A stretch of 64,000 nt of DNA from Mesorhizobium sangaii (lineage in GTDB: Bacteria; Pseudomonadota; Alphaproteobacteria; Rhizobiales; Rhizobiaceae). The notes under the pieces were generated by a model. The model saw only the letters and a list, made by a program, of their open reading frames with translations. It was not told the DNA's origin and did not search any database. The position numbers were made by a program, and so were the translations under genes. Below, piece after piece: positions 8,579-16,290 of this stretch. The stretch covers positions 434,001 through 498,000 of the forward strand of contig NZ_JACHEF010000001.1 in the NCBI RefSeq assembly GCF_014207355.1, given 5' to 3'. Within the stretch, counting starts at the first letter, position 1; each line of letters opens with the position of its first letter.

Positions 8579-8613
8579 TTAGCGCATGATCCAGCTTTCG
8601 GGTCACGCGCTAA
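8579..8613. repeat. Short palindromic repeat between hppD and the dinB-like gene
   Basis: TTAGCGC at 8579-8585 pairs with GCGCTAA at 8607-8613, with GCATGA/TCACGC-type arms inside. It is a diverged member of the GCATGATC...GATCATGC family seen near 10.5, 49.9 and 56.3 kb and lies in the convergent gap, where it could serve as a terminator. Confidence 0.5.
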
Positions 8614-8614
8614 A

Positions 8615-9157
8615 TCAGATCTTGAGGCCCAGCCGCTCGACCTCTTCTTTCCTCAGCTTCACATCGTAGTCGAGCAGGAACTCGTCGAGTTGCGGCGGCG
8701 CGACCGACGTGCCGGAGAGCATGGCGTGCACCTGACCGCGATGGTGGATGTCATGCAGGAAGACATGAGCGAGGATGTCGCCGATGCGTTCGGGGATCAT
8801 GCCGTCCGCGCGCCGGTCGGTGAAGACCTGACGATCGAGATCGACCGCCGAGAGCCGGTCGCAAAAAGCGATCAAGCGACGGTCGGCAGCGAGCTGGGCG
8901 GCAAACAACGCCTGCGGCTCGTCGATCGGCACGAAATCGTCATGGGCGGCGGCGCCGACGCCGCCCTCTTCGAGAAAATCGAGATAGAGAAGATCGACCG
9001 CAAGGATGTGGTTGAGCGTCGCCTCGATCGATGGGAAGAAACTGGTGCGTTCGGCTGAGAATTCGCCGAGCTTGAGCTGCAGAACAGCACGGTACAGCCG
9101 ATCATTCGACCAGAGATTGTTACCGGCCATGCGGCGCAGATGATCAAGCAGGGTCAT
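8615..9157 (-). CDS. DinB family protein
   Basis: The 180-residue product begins MTLLDHLRRMAGNNLWSNDRLYRAV and has the four-helix DinB/YfiT layout. Candidate metal-binding histidines are in NHILAVD (near residue 50) and in AHVFLHDIHHRGQVHAML (near 140). Family members include thiol-dependent transferases and maleylpyruvate isomerases; this fold can perform glutathione- or mycothiol-dependent cis-trans isomerisation, which is notable next to a homogentisate pathway that lacks a visible isomerase. It is last in a minus-strand run with hmgA and fahA. The start at 9157 is chosen by family fit over the ORF extension to 9208. Confidence 0.8.
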   Translation of the reverse strand: MTLLDHLRRMAGNNLWSNDRLYRAVLQLKLGEFSAERTSFFPSIEATLNHILAVDLLYLDFLEEGGVGAAAHDDFVPIDEPQALFAAQLAADRRLIAFCDRLSAVDLDRQVFTDRRADGMIPERIGDILAHVFLHDIHHRGQVHAMLSGTSVAPPQLDEFLLDYDVKLRKEEVERLGLKI

Positions 9158-9161
9158 CACC

Positions 9162-9455
9162 TCATCCCGCGGATCGAACCAAATACAGACCCGCCCACAT
9201 AACCGCAAATCCGGCGAGAACGATCAGCAACAGCCTGTTCATACGCCGCCGCATTGCCTGTGTTTCCTCGTCCCGCGCGACTTTCATGTTGGTGACGGTG
9301 TGGAACATCATCGCCTTGCGCGGAAAGCCGCTGCGGTTGATAAGGTCGGGCGAGCGCGCCTCGATGCGGTAGCTCAGCCGGATCGCCAGGATGAACACAG
9401 CCAATATAGCAAGCGCCCAGACGCCGGCCAGCAGATAGAATGCTTCCCCCGTCAC
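9162..9455 (-). CDS. Small two-helix membrane protein
   Basis: A 97-residue protein of unknown function with a hydrophobic segment at about residues 5-26 (FYLLAGVWALAILAVFILAIRL) and another at about 73-93 (LLLIVLAGFAVMWAGLYLV), separated by a charged loop rich in Arg and Lys. It begins with GTG four bases after the fumarylacetoacetase stop and ends five bases before the dinB-like start, so it is probably co-transcribed with them. No catalytic motif is visible. Confidence 0.65.
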   Translation of the reverse strand: MTGEAFYLLAGVWALAILAVFILAIRLSYRIEARSPDLINRSGFPRKAMMFHTVTNMKVARDEETQAMRRRMNRLLLIVLAGFAVMWAGLYLVRSAG

Positions 9456-9459
9456 TCCC

Positions 9460-10473
9460 TCACCTCTCGTATTTCTCGACCTTCTGCTCGATGGCGCCGA
9501 AGATTGAATTTCCGCTTTTGTTTTTCATCTCGATGCGCACCGTATCGCCGAAGCGCAGGAATGGCGTTTTGGGCGCTCCAGTCTCGATGGTCTCGATCAT
9601 GCGCAGTTCGGCGATGCAGGAATAGCCGGCGCCGCCAGCCGAGACAGGCTTGCCCGGCCCGCCGTCGAGCTTGTTGGAGACGGTGCCGGAACCGATGATG
9701 GTGCCTGATACCAGCGGCCTTGTCCTGGCGGCGTGAACGATCAGGGCCGGAAAATCGAAGGTCATGTCGACGCCGGCATTGGCCCGGCCGAACGGCTTGC
9801 CGTTGAGGTCGGCAAGCAGCGGCAGGCTGACCTTGCCGCCATCCCAGGCGTCGCCCAATTCATCCGGCGTCACCGCGACGGGCGAAAACGCCGAGGACGG
9901 CTTTGATTGGAAGAAGCCGAAACCCTTGGCGAGTTCCGGCCCGGTGAGTGCGCGCAGCGTCACGTCGTTGACCAGCATCACCAGCCGGATCGCGGCGCGT
10001 GCCTCATCGAGGCTAGCGCCCATTGGTACATCGTCGACAATAACGGCGACTTCCCCTTCCATGTCGATGCCGAAGGCTTCGTCGGCCATGCGGATCGGAT
10101 CACGCGGCGCGATGAAAGAATCCGAGCCGCCCTGGTAGATCAGCGGGTCGGTCCAAAAGCTTGCTGGCATCTCGACGCCGCGCGCTTTGCGCACCAACTC
10201 GACATGGTTCACATAGGCCGAGCCATCGGCCCATTGATAGGCGCGCGGGAGCGGCGAATGGGCGTCATGCTCGTGGAACCGCTCCGACGGCATCGCATTG
10301 TTTTCCAGCGATTCCGCTATTGTCGCGAGGTGCGGGGCGATGCGCCGCCAGTCGTCGAGCGCCGCCTGCAGCGTGCGCACCAGGAACGAGGCGTCGGTGA
10401 AGCGTGTAAGGTCGCGCGAGACGACGACGAGTTTTCCGTCGCGCGTCCCATCCTTCAATGTGGCAAGCTTCAT
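9460..10473 (-). CDS. fahA: Fumarylacetoacetate hydrolase family protein
   Basis: Probably cleaves 4-fumarylacetoacetate to fumarate and acetoacetate, the last step of tyrosine catabolism. The 337 residues match the short bacterial FAH-domain form. Conserved stretches include FWTDPLIYQGGSDSFIAP, the metal-binding acidic region DMEGEVAVIVDDVPMG, LVNDVTLR, and SGTIIGSGTVSN. The start (MKLATLKDGTRDGKLVVVSRD) is set at 10473 by family N-terminus, preceded by AGGAGAGGAAA. It lies downstream of hmgA and the MBL-fold gene on the same strand. Other FAH-fold reactions are possible, but the context supports this role. Confidence 0.88.
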   Translation of the reverse strand: MKLATLKDGTRDGKLVVVSRDLTRFTDASFLVRTLQAALDDWRRIAPHLATIAESLENNAMPSERFHEHDAHSPLPRAYQWADGSAYVNHVELVRKARGVEMPASFWTDPLIYQGGSDSFIAPRDPIRMADEAFGIDMEGEVAVIVDDVPMGASLDEARAAIRLVMLVNDVTLRALTGPELAKGFGFFQSKPSSAFSPVAVTPDELGDAWDGGKVSLPLLADLNGKPFGRANAGVDMTFDFPALIVHAARTRPLVSGTIIGSGTVSNKLDGGPGKPVSAGGAGYSCIAELRMIETIETGAPKTPFLRFGDTVRIEMKNKSGNSIFGAIEQKVEKYER

Positions 10474-10523
10474 GCGGTTTCCTCTCCTGTTGCGGCTTTG
10501 GCGCCGCTTAGATTTTTGTTTTA

Positions 10524-10570
10524 CGCATGATCTCCAGCGAAAAGCGGTTTCCACTTTTCAGGGTCATGCG
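10524..10570. repeat. Palindromic repeat overlapping the 3' end of the MBL-fold gene
   Basis: CGCATGA at the left pairs with TCATGCG at the right, around an inner GAAAA...TTTTC arm pair (GCGAAAAGCGG and CCACTTTTCAG). It belongs to the same family as the triple repeat at 56.3 kb. The stop codon of the MBL-fold gene (10564-10566) lies inside it. Confidence 0.65.
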
Positions 10571-11433
10571 AACTCCACAACAAGGCCGTCGCTGGCGATC
10601 GTCAAGTCGCCGACCCATGTTTTCCTGACAGCCGCGATCCAGTCGGCCTCGACAATCCCGGGATCGTCGGCCGGAATGAGGTGGTTGAGCACCAGCCTCT
10701 TTACGCCGGCATCGCTGGCGATGCGCCCGGCCTCCTCGGCAAAGCTGTGGCTGGCGAGCAAATGCTCCCGCAGCCGCGCGCCATTGCCGGTTTTGGCCAC
10801 CAGCCGCTCGATGCCTTCCTCCAGCATGGCTTCATGAACGACGATGTCGGCGCCTTGGGCAAAATCGGCGAGCGGTGGAAAGAACGCCGTATCGGCGGAG
10901 AACACTACGCTTTTCCCGCCATGTTCGAAGCGCAACGCAAAGCAGTCGGTCACCGGCGGATGGTCGACGCGTAGAGCCGAAACCTTGAGGCCGCGTTGCT
11001 CGACAACCAGGCCTTCGGCGAATTCGTTGATCGAAACCAGTTCGCGAATATCCGGCCGACCCTCGTCGACGATGCGGATCTCGATGTCAAATTCCATCGC
11101 CTGGCAAAAGCGCCGCCAGTAGTGGCCCATGCCTGGCGGACCGAACACGCCGACGGGCGTGGCCAGACCCGCTGTCCAGGCGGTGTGGATCAGCGGCCCG
11201 AGTTCCAGCACATGGTCGGAATGCAGATGCGTGATGAAGATCAGGTCGAGCGCCTTCAGCCCGATGCCGGCATCGACGAGACCCCGCGTCACGCCAAGTC
11301 CGCAGTCGACGACAATGCTGCGACCGCCGATCCGCAGCAGCGACGAGCTTGGCCATGGGCCACCCGGCCGCAGCGCCGGGCCGCCCTTCGAGCCCAAAAG
11401 CACCAGCCGGTCCGGCATGGACTCGCTGCTCAA
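10564..11433 (-). CDS. MBL-fold metallo-hydrolase in the homogentisate operon
   Basis: A 289-residue metallo-beta-lactamase-fold hydrolase with the zinc motif THLHSDH (His69, His71, Asp73, His74), a further ligand set in [11 protein letters not shown] (Asp) and VLNHLIP (His), resembling RNase Z/AtsA-type members. The ATG overlaps the hmgA stop by 4 bases, so its output is tied to homogentisate dioxygenase. The substrate is unknown; the position suggests a hydrolytic or salvage role in aromatic ring-cleavage metabolism. It could equally be a passenger gene, since the fold does not predict the substrate. Confidence 0.82.
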   Translation of the reverse strand: MSSESMPDRLVLLGSKGGPALRPGGPWPSSSLLRIGGRSIVVDCGLGVTRGLVDAGIGLKALDLIFITHLHSDHVLELGPLIHTAWTAGLATPVGVFGPPGMGHYWRRFCQAMEFDIEIRIVDEGRPDIRELVSINEFAEGLVVEQRGLKVSALRVDHPPVTDCFALRFEHGGKSVVFSADTAFFPPLADFAQGADIVVHEAMLEEGIERLVAKTGNGARLREHLLASHSFAEEAGRIASDAGVKRLVLNHLIPADDPGIVEADWIAAVRKTWVGDLTIASDGLVVEFA

Positions 11434-12743
11434 GACCAGTCGCCCTCGGGCGTGCCGTTGAAGCGCTTCTTCAGATCGGCCCAGCAGTCGATGTAGTTGT
11501 CCTGCCGGGTTTCCAGTTCGGCGCCGTAGCGGGTCAGCATCTGCGGAAAACGGGTCTCGAACATGAAGGCCATGGTGTTGTCGAGCTTGACCGGTTTCAG
11601 GTCCGCGCGGAAGGCTTTTTCAAAACCTGTCGAGTCAGGCCCATGGGCCAGCATCAGATTGTGCAGGCTGATGCCTCCGGGAACGAAACCCTCCTCCTTG
11701 GCGTCATACTGGCCGTGGATCAGGCCCATGAATTCGCTCATGATGTTGCGGTGATACCAGGGCGGCCGGAACGTATCCTCCGCCACCAACCAGCGCGGCG
11801 GGAAGATGACGAAGTCAATGTTGGCGGTGCCTTCCTCGCCGCTGGGCGCCGTCAGCACGGTGAAGATCGACGGATCGGGATGGTCGAAGAGGATGGCGCC
11901 GACCGGCGAAAAGGTGGCCAGATCATATTTGTAAGGCGCGTAGTTGCCGTGCCAGGCAACGACGTCCAGCGGCGAGTGGCCGATCTCGGTCACATGGAAG
12001 TTGCCGCACCATTTCACCGTCAGCCGGCACGGTGTCTCCTTCTCCTCGAACCAGGCGCAAGGCGTCTTGAAATCGCGCGGATTGGCCAGGCAATTGGCGC
12101 CGATCGGGCCGCGGTCCGGCAAGGTCAGCTTGGCGCCATAGTTCTCGCAGACATAGCCGCGCACTTCGGCATCGACCAGCTCGACCTTGAAGACAAGCCC
12201 GCGGGGCAGCACGGCGATCTCGCCGGGCCGAAGCTCGATGACGCCCATCTCGGTGACGAAGCGCAAGGCGCCGACCTGCGGCACGATGAGCAACTCGCCA
12301 TCGGCGTTGAAAAAATGGTCGTCAACCATCGAGCGGTTGGCGACATAGACGTGGGCCGCCATGCCGGTTTGCCCAAGCACGTCGCCGGCGGTGGTGATGC
12401 TGCGCATGCCGGCGATGAAATCGGTCGGCTCCTTCGGCATCGGCACCGGGTTCCAGCGGTACTGGCCGAGCGCCAGCTCGTGATCACCGACATTGGGAGC
12501 GCTCTTCCATAATGGATAGTCAGCCGGTTTGAAACGGCCGGTGTGCTTCACGCTCGGGCGGATCCGATAGAGCCAGGAGCGCTCATTGGTGCCGCGCGGC
12601 GCGGTGAAGGGCGAACCGGAAAGCTGCTCGGCATAGAGGCCATAGGCCGGCCGCTGCGGCGAATTCCGTCCCTGCGGCAGCGAGCCGGGCAAGGTTTCGG
12701 TTTCGAAGTCGTTGCCGAAGCCCGGCATGTAGGAAAAGGCCAT
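11430..12743 (-). CDS. hmgA: Homogentisate 1,2-dioxygenase
   Basis: Opens the ring of homogentisate to 4-maleylacetoacetate with non-haem iron. The 437 residues match the family. The N-terminus [23 protein letters not shown] is typical, and the likely iron ligands lie in [16 protein letters not shown] (His and Glu) and in [12 protein letters not shown] (His). It heads a minus-strand operon with the MBL-fold gene, fahA, the small membrane protein and the dinB-like gene. A divergent MarR-type regulator starts 92 bases upstream. Confidence 0.96.
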   Translation of the reverse strand: MAFSYMPGFGNDFETETLPGSLPQGRNSPQRPAYGLYAEQLSGSPFTAPRGTNERSWLYRIRPSVKHTGRFKPADYPLWKSAPNVGDHELALGQYRWNPVPMPKEPTDFIAGMRSITTAGDVLGQTGMAAHVYVANRSMVDDHFFNADGELLIVPQVGALRFVTEMGVIELRPGEIAVLPRGLVFKVELVDAEVRGYVCENYGAKLTLPDRGPIGANCLANPRDFKTPCAWFEEKETPCRLTVKWCGNFHVTEIGHSPLDVVAWHGNYAPYKYDLATFSPVGAILFDHPDPSIFTVLTAPSGEEGTANIDFVIFPPRWLVAEDTFRPPWYHRNIMSEFMGLIHGQYDAKEEGFVPGGISLHNLMLAHGPDSTGFEKAFRADLKPVKLDNTMAFMFETRFPQMLTRYGAELETRQDNYIDCWADLKKRFNGTPEGDWS

Positions 12744-12778
12744 CGCTTCCTCCCGGAATTGACCAAACTGGTTTCATT

Positions 12779-12803
12779 TGTAACCATCGAAAATGTAACT
12801 ATC
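12779..12803. promoter_or_regulatory. Direct repeats between hmgA and its divergent MarR-type gene
   Basis: TGTAACCATC at 12779-12788 and TGTAACTATC at 12794-12803 are near-identical direct repeats spaced 15 bases apart, in the 91-bp region that must hold both promoters. They are candidate binding sites for the adjacent MarR-type regulator. Binding is inferred from position. Confidence 0.45.
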
Positions 12804-12834
12804 AATGCCAATGCTTCTGCCGGGATGTGCAACC

Positions 12835-13290
12835 ATGGAAATCCTCGACCTGGAAAACTTCCTGCCCTACCGGCTCTATCGCCTGGCCGACGCGGTCAGC
12901 CGGGAATTCGCGGGGATATACAAGGACAGCCATGGCCTGACGCGGCCGGAATGGCGCACCCTTTCGGGGCTGGGCCAGCACGGCACGATGACGGCGACAG
13001 CCCTCGGCGAGCAATCGGCCATGCACAAGACCAAGGTGTCACGCGCCGTTGCCGAACTCGAACGACGGCGCTGGCTGACGCGCACTCCCGATGAAAACGA
13101 CCGCCGCGTCGAGCATCTGACCCTGACCAAGGCGGGCCTTGCCGCCTATGGCGAAATGGTGCCGCTGGCGAAGGCGTTCGAAAGGGGGTTGCTGGAGGAA
13201 CTGAGCAATGGCGACCGCTCGGCAATAAAAACAGCGTTGGCCACACTGGAAGCTTGCTTAGGAGTAAGTCACCCTGAACGAAAAGGCTAG
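12835..13290 (+). CDS. MarR family regulator, probably of homogentisate catabolism
   Basis: The 151-residue protein has a central winged helix (about residues 30-95), with LTRPEWRTLSGLGQHGTMTATALGEQSAMHKTKVSRAVAELERRRWLTRTPDENDRRVEHLTLT showing the MarR recognition helix and the DxRxxxLxLT wing. It is divergent from hmgA, as HmgR-type repressors often are, so control of the hmgA operon is likely. The start MEILDLENF at 12835 matches family N-termini better than the upstream ATG at 12805. Confidence 0.83.
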   Translation: MEILDLENFLPYRLYRLADAVSREFAGIYKDSHGLTRPEWRTLSGLGQHGTMTATALGEQSAMHKTKVSRAVAELERRRWLTRTPDENDRRVEHLTLTKAGLAAYGEMVPLAKAFERGLLEELSNGDRSAIKTALATLEACLGVSHPERKG

Positions 13291-13709
13291 GCGCTTGGAA
13301 ATTGTCGAGTAAGCGACCAGTCTTCAGCAATGACTTCGATGGTGTCATCGCGAAAATAGAACAGGAATTGCCGCGATTCAGGTTCGTCTGAAGACAGAAC
13401 TTCCCAGTCGTCCTCGCCAATTGGCCGACTATCGCCGATCACCTCGTAAAACTCGCCCCATTTTGGAGCTTGCTTGCCGTAGAGGCCTTTCCCTGCGAAC
13501 CAAGCGTAATCGTTCGTGGAGTCCCATCGCCATCGGCTGCAGCCGATGAACCGAAGGGTTCCCGTCTCTCCCGTACTTGCGTCATAGGCCCACGAATTCA
13601 AGAGAAATACAAGCTGAACCGTGTCACCCTCAACCGTCAGCTCTACATTGGGAGCGTTGGGCTCAGCGTTCCAGTCCGAGTTCAGGTGACGAAAAAATAA
13701 CTGCCTCAC
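13287..13709 (-). CDS. Hypothetical protein coupled to tdh
   Basis: A 140-residue acidic, Trp-rich protein that I do not recognise ([17 protein letters not shown]... to ...[11 protein letters not shown]). It has no signal peptide, membrane segment or known catalytic motif. The proposed GTG start at 13709 overlaps the tdh stop in a GTGA arrangement, so it would be co-translated with tdh. Its DNA is clearly less GC-rich than its neighbours: two 60-base lines I counted give 27 and 34 G+C. That suggests a recently acquired gene. The fold could be of the small immunity-protein kind, but that is a guess. Confidence 0.6.
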   Translation of the reverse strand: MRQLFFRHLNSDWNAEPNAPNVELTVEGDTVQLVFLLNSWAYDASTGETGTLRFIGCSRWRWDSTNDYAWFAGKGLYGKQAPKWGEFYEVIGDSRPIGEDDWEVLSSDEPESRQFLFYFRDDTIEVIAEDWSLTRQFPSA

Positions 13710-14740
13710 CAGTCCATCACCACCTTGCCGGAACCGCCGCTGCGCATCGCATCGAAGCCAGTCTGGAAGTCGTCGATTCCGATACGATGCGTGATCAGCC
13801 CGGAAACATCCAGCGGGCCCTGCACCAGCGCGATCATCTTGTACCAGGTCTCGAACATCTCGCGGCCGTAGATGCCCTTGAGATGCAGCATCTTGAAGAT
13901 GACCTTGTTCCAGTCGATCTCGAAGCCGGTGGGCGCAATGCCGAGAATGGCGATCTTGCCGCCATTGTTCATGGTGTCGATCATGTCGCGGAAGGCGGGT
14001 GCCGCTCCCGACATCTCGAGACCGACGTCGAAACCCTCGGTCATGCCGAGCACCGGCATGACGTCGCGCAGCTTTTCCTTCGAGGCGTCGACGACATGCT
14101 GCACGCCAAGCTTTTTCGCCAGCGCCAGCCGCACCGGGTTGATGTCGGTGATGACCACCTTTCGCGCGCCGACGCATTGCGCCACCAGCGCGCCCATGAT
14201 GCCGATCGGCCCGGCCCCGGTGACCAGCACATCCTCGCCGACCAGGTCGAAGGACAGGGCGGTGTGAACCGCATTGCCGAGCGGATCGAAGATCGCGGCG
14301 ATCTCGTCCGGCACGTCGTCGGGGATCGGCACGACATTGTGCTGCGGGATCGCCAGATACTCGCCGAAGGCGCCGGGGCGGTTGACGCCGACGCCGAGCG
14401 TGTTGCGGCAAAGGTGCCCTCTGCCCGCGCGGCAGTTGCGGCAATGGCCGCAGACGATGTGGCCTTCGCCCGACACGCGCTGGCCGACTTTGTATTCGGT
14501 GACCGCGGCGCCGAAATCGGCAACCGTGCCGACGAATTCATGGCCTGTCACCATCGGTACCGGCACGGTCTTCTGCGCCCACTGGTCCCAATTGTAGATG
14601 TGGACGTCGGTGCCGCAGATCGCCGTCTTCCTGACCTTGATCAGCACGTCGTTCGGGCCGATCTCCGGCACCGGCACCTCTTCCATCCAGATGCCTGGCT
14701 CGGCTTTGGCTTTCACCAGCGCCTTCATCATGTTCGACAT
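13706..14740 (-). CDS. tdh: L-threonine 3-dehydrogenase
   Basis: NAD-dependent, zinc-containing medium-chain dehydrogenase that oxidises L-threonine to 2-amino-3-ketobutyrate. The 344 residues show the catalytic zinc site ([16 protein letters not shown] with Cys38, then GHEFVG with His and Glu), the structural zinc cluster [15 protein letters not shown], and the nucleotide-binding motif [16 protein letters not shown]. It follows kbl on the same strand with 52 bases between, the standard pair for making glycine and acetyl-CoA from threonine. Confidence 0.96.
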   Translation of the reverse strand: MSNMMKALVKAKAEPGIWMEEVPVPEIGPNDVLIKVRKTAICGTDVHIYNWDQWAQKTVPVPMVTGHEFVGTVADFGAAVTEYKVGQRVSGEGHIVCGHCRNCRAGRGHLCRNTLGVGVNRPGAFGEYLAIPQHNVVPIPDDVPDEIAAIFDPLGNAVHTALSFDLVGEDVLVTGAGPIGIMGALVAQCVGARKVVITDINPVRLALAKKLGVQHVVDASKEKLRDVMPVLGMTEGFDVGLEMSGAAPAFRDMIDTMNNGGKIAILGIAPTGFEIDWNKVIFKMLHLKGIYGREMFETWYKMIALVQGPLDVSGLITHRIGIDDFQTGFDAMRSGGSGKVVMDW

Positions 14741-14792
14741 GCTTTTGTCCCTTGAATCTCTTGTTTCGAAATCGCTTTGCGATTTCGGCCTT

Positions 14793-15980
14793 TCAGGAAA
14801 TCACCCCGAGCTCGCGCCCGACGGCGCCGAACGACTCCACTGCGCGGTCGATGTCGGCGCTGGAATGCGCGGCCGACATCTGCGTGCGGATACGCGCCTG
14901 GCCCTTCGGCACCACCGGGAAGGAAAAGCCGATGACATAGATGCCGCGCTTCAGCATGCGCGCCGCCATCTCCTGCGCCAGCGTAGCGTCGCCCAGCATC
15001 ACCGGAATGATCGGATGATCGGCCCCGGCCAGCGTGAAGCCGAGCTTACCCATCTGCGACCTGAACCGCGCCGCATTGGCATATAGGCGCTCGCGCAAGG
15101 CGTCGCCATTGCGGATCAGGTCGAACACCTTGATCGAAGCGCCGGCGATCGCCGGCATCAGCGTGTTGGAAAACAGATAGGGCCGCGAGCGCTGGCGCAG
15201 CCAATCGACCACTTGGCTTTTGCCCGATGTGTAACCGCCGGATGCACCGCCGAGCGCCTTGCCGAGCGTGCCGGTGATGATGTCGACCCTGCCCTCGACG
15301 CCGCAATGCTCTGCCGAGCCGCGGCCATTCTGGCCGACGAAGCCGACCGCATGGCTGTCGTCGACCATCACCATGGCATTGTACTTGTCGGCGAGGTCGC
15401 AGACACCCCTGAGATTGGCGATGATGCCATCCATGGAAAACACGCCGTCGGTGGCGATCAGACGGAAGCGGCAATCCTTCGCCTCCTTCAACCGTGCTTC
15501 GAGGTCGGCCATGTCGTTGTTGGCGTAGCGGAAGCGTTTGGCCTTCGACAGTCGCACGCCGTCGATGATCGAGGCGTGGTTCAGCGCATCGGAAATGATC
15601 GCGTCGTCCTCCCCCAACAGCGTTTCGAAAAGGCCGCCATTGGCGTCGAAGCAAGAGCCGTAGAGGATGGTGTCCTCTAGACCGAGGAAGGACGAAATCG
15701 TCGCCTCGAGCTGCTTGTGCTCCTCCTGCGTGCCACAGATGAAGCGCACCGAGGCCATGCCGTAGCCATAGCGGTCGAGCGCCTGGCTGGCCGCCGCGCG
15801 CAGGTCAGCGCTGTCGGCAAGGCCGAGATAGTTGTTGGCGCAGAAATTGAGCACCTTCTGGCCGCCGACCTCGATCTGCGCCGACTGGGTTGAAGAGATC
15901 ACCCGCTCGGATTTATAGAGGCCGGCCGACTTGAGCCCGGCGAGTTCGCTGTCGATGTGAGAGAGAAATGCTGCGGTCAT
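14793..15980 (-). CDS. kbl: Glycine C-acetyltransferase (2-amino-3-ketobutyrate CoA ligase)
   Basis: PLP enzyme that splits 2-amino-3-ketobutyrate with CoA into glycine and acetyl-CoA. The 395-residue length fits. Visible motifs include [13 protein letters not shown] near the N-terminus, the aspartate that binds the cofactor pyridine nitrogen in [13 protein letters not shown], and the PLP lysine in [17 protein letters not shown]. The start at 15980 ([23 protein letters not shown]) follows a GGCCCG-rich leader; the longer reading frame upstream is not conserved. It leads the kbl-tdh operon. Confidence 0.96.
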   Translation of the reverse strand: MTAAFLSHIDSELAGLKSAGLYKSERVISSTQSAQIEVGGQKVLNFCANNYLGLADSADLRAAASQALDRYGYGMASVRFICGTQEEHKQLEATISSFLGLEDTILYGSCFDANGGLFETLLGEDDAIISDALNHASIIDGVRLSKAKRFRYANNDMADLEARLKEAKDCRFRLIATDGVFSMDGIIANLRGVCDLADKYNAMVMVDDSHAVGFVGQNGRGSAEHCGVEGRVDIITGTLGKALGGASGGYTSGKSQVVDWLRQRSRPYLFSNTLMPAIAGASIKVFDLIRNGDALRERLYANAARFRSQMGKLGFTLAGADHPIIPVMLGDATLAQEMAARMLKRGIYVIGFSFPVVPKGQARIRTQMSAAHSSADIDRAVESFGAVGRELGVIS

Positions 15981-16290
15981 GATCGGGCCTCGTTTGATGT
16001 GGCCCGACTGTCGTCCGGCCCGCTCGAAAAATCCATCGCAAAAACGACCGGATCGGTGGGCAGGCGGCCCCGATATCAATCGTCATGCGGCCGCGGAAGC
16101 GACGTCACGACAACGGTGCTGACCGACGACCGCTCAAATGCCGACACAGCGCTAAACCAGCCGATAACCATTTCGCGATCTTTAAGCGTTTCCCCCTCGC
16201 CGTCCGGCTGTCGATTTCCAGACCTGTTAACGTTTGCGCGCCAATGGTCCTCGCAACAAGAATCCGTTGGCGAGAGGGCCGCCCCCCAAC
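15981..16290. other. Intergenic region between kbl and the GGDEF-EAL gene
   Basis: A 310-base divergent spacer that must hold promoters for kbl (minus) and the cyclic-di-GMP gene (plus). The part near 16165-16200 is AT-richer. I see no convincing operator, repeat, terminator or small ORF. Confidence 0.4.

Noticed and set aside
11349..12512. A 387-codon plus-strand frame over hmgA
   Set aside because: Antisense shadow of hmgA with no recognisable domain.
13287..14444. A 385-codon minus-strand frame joining the small unknown gene to sequence inside tdh
   Set aside because: The upstream two thirds overlap tdh in another frame and look like its shadow; only the part after the GTG at 13709 stands alone.
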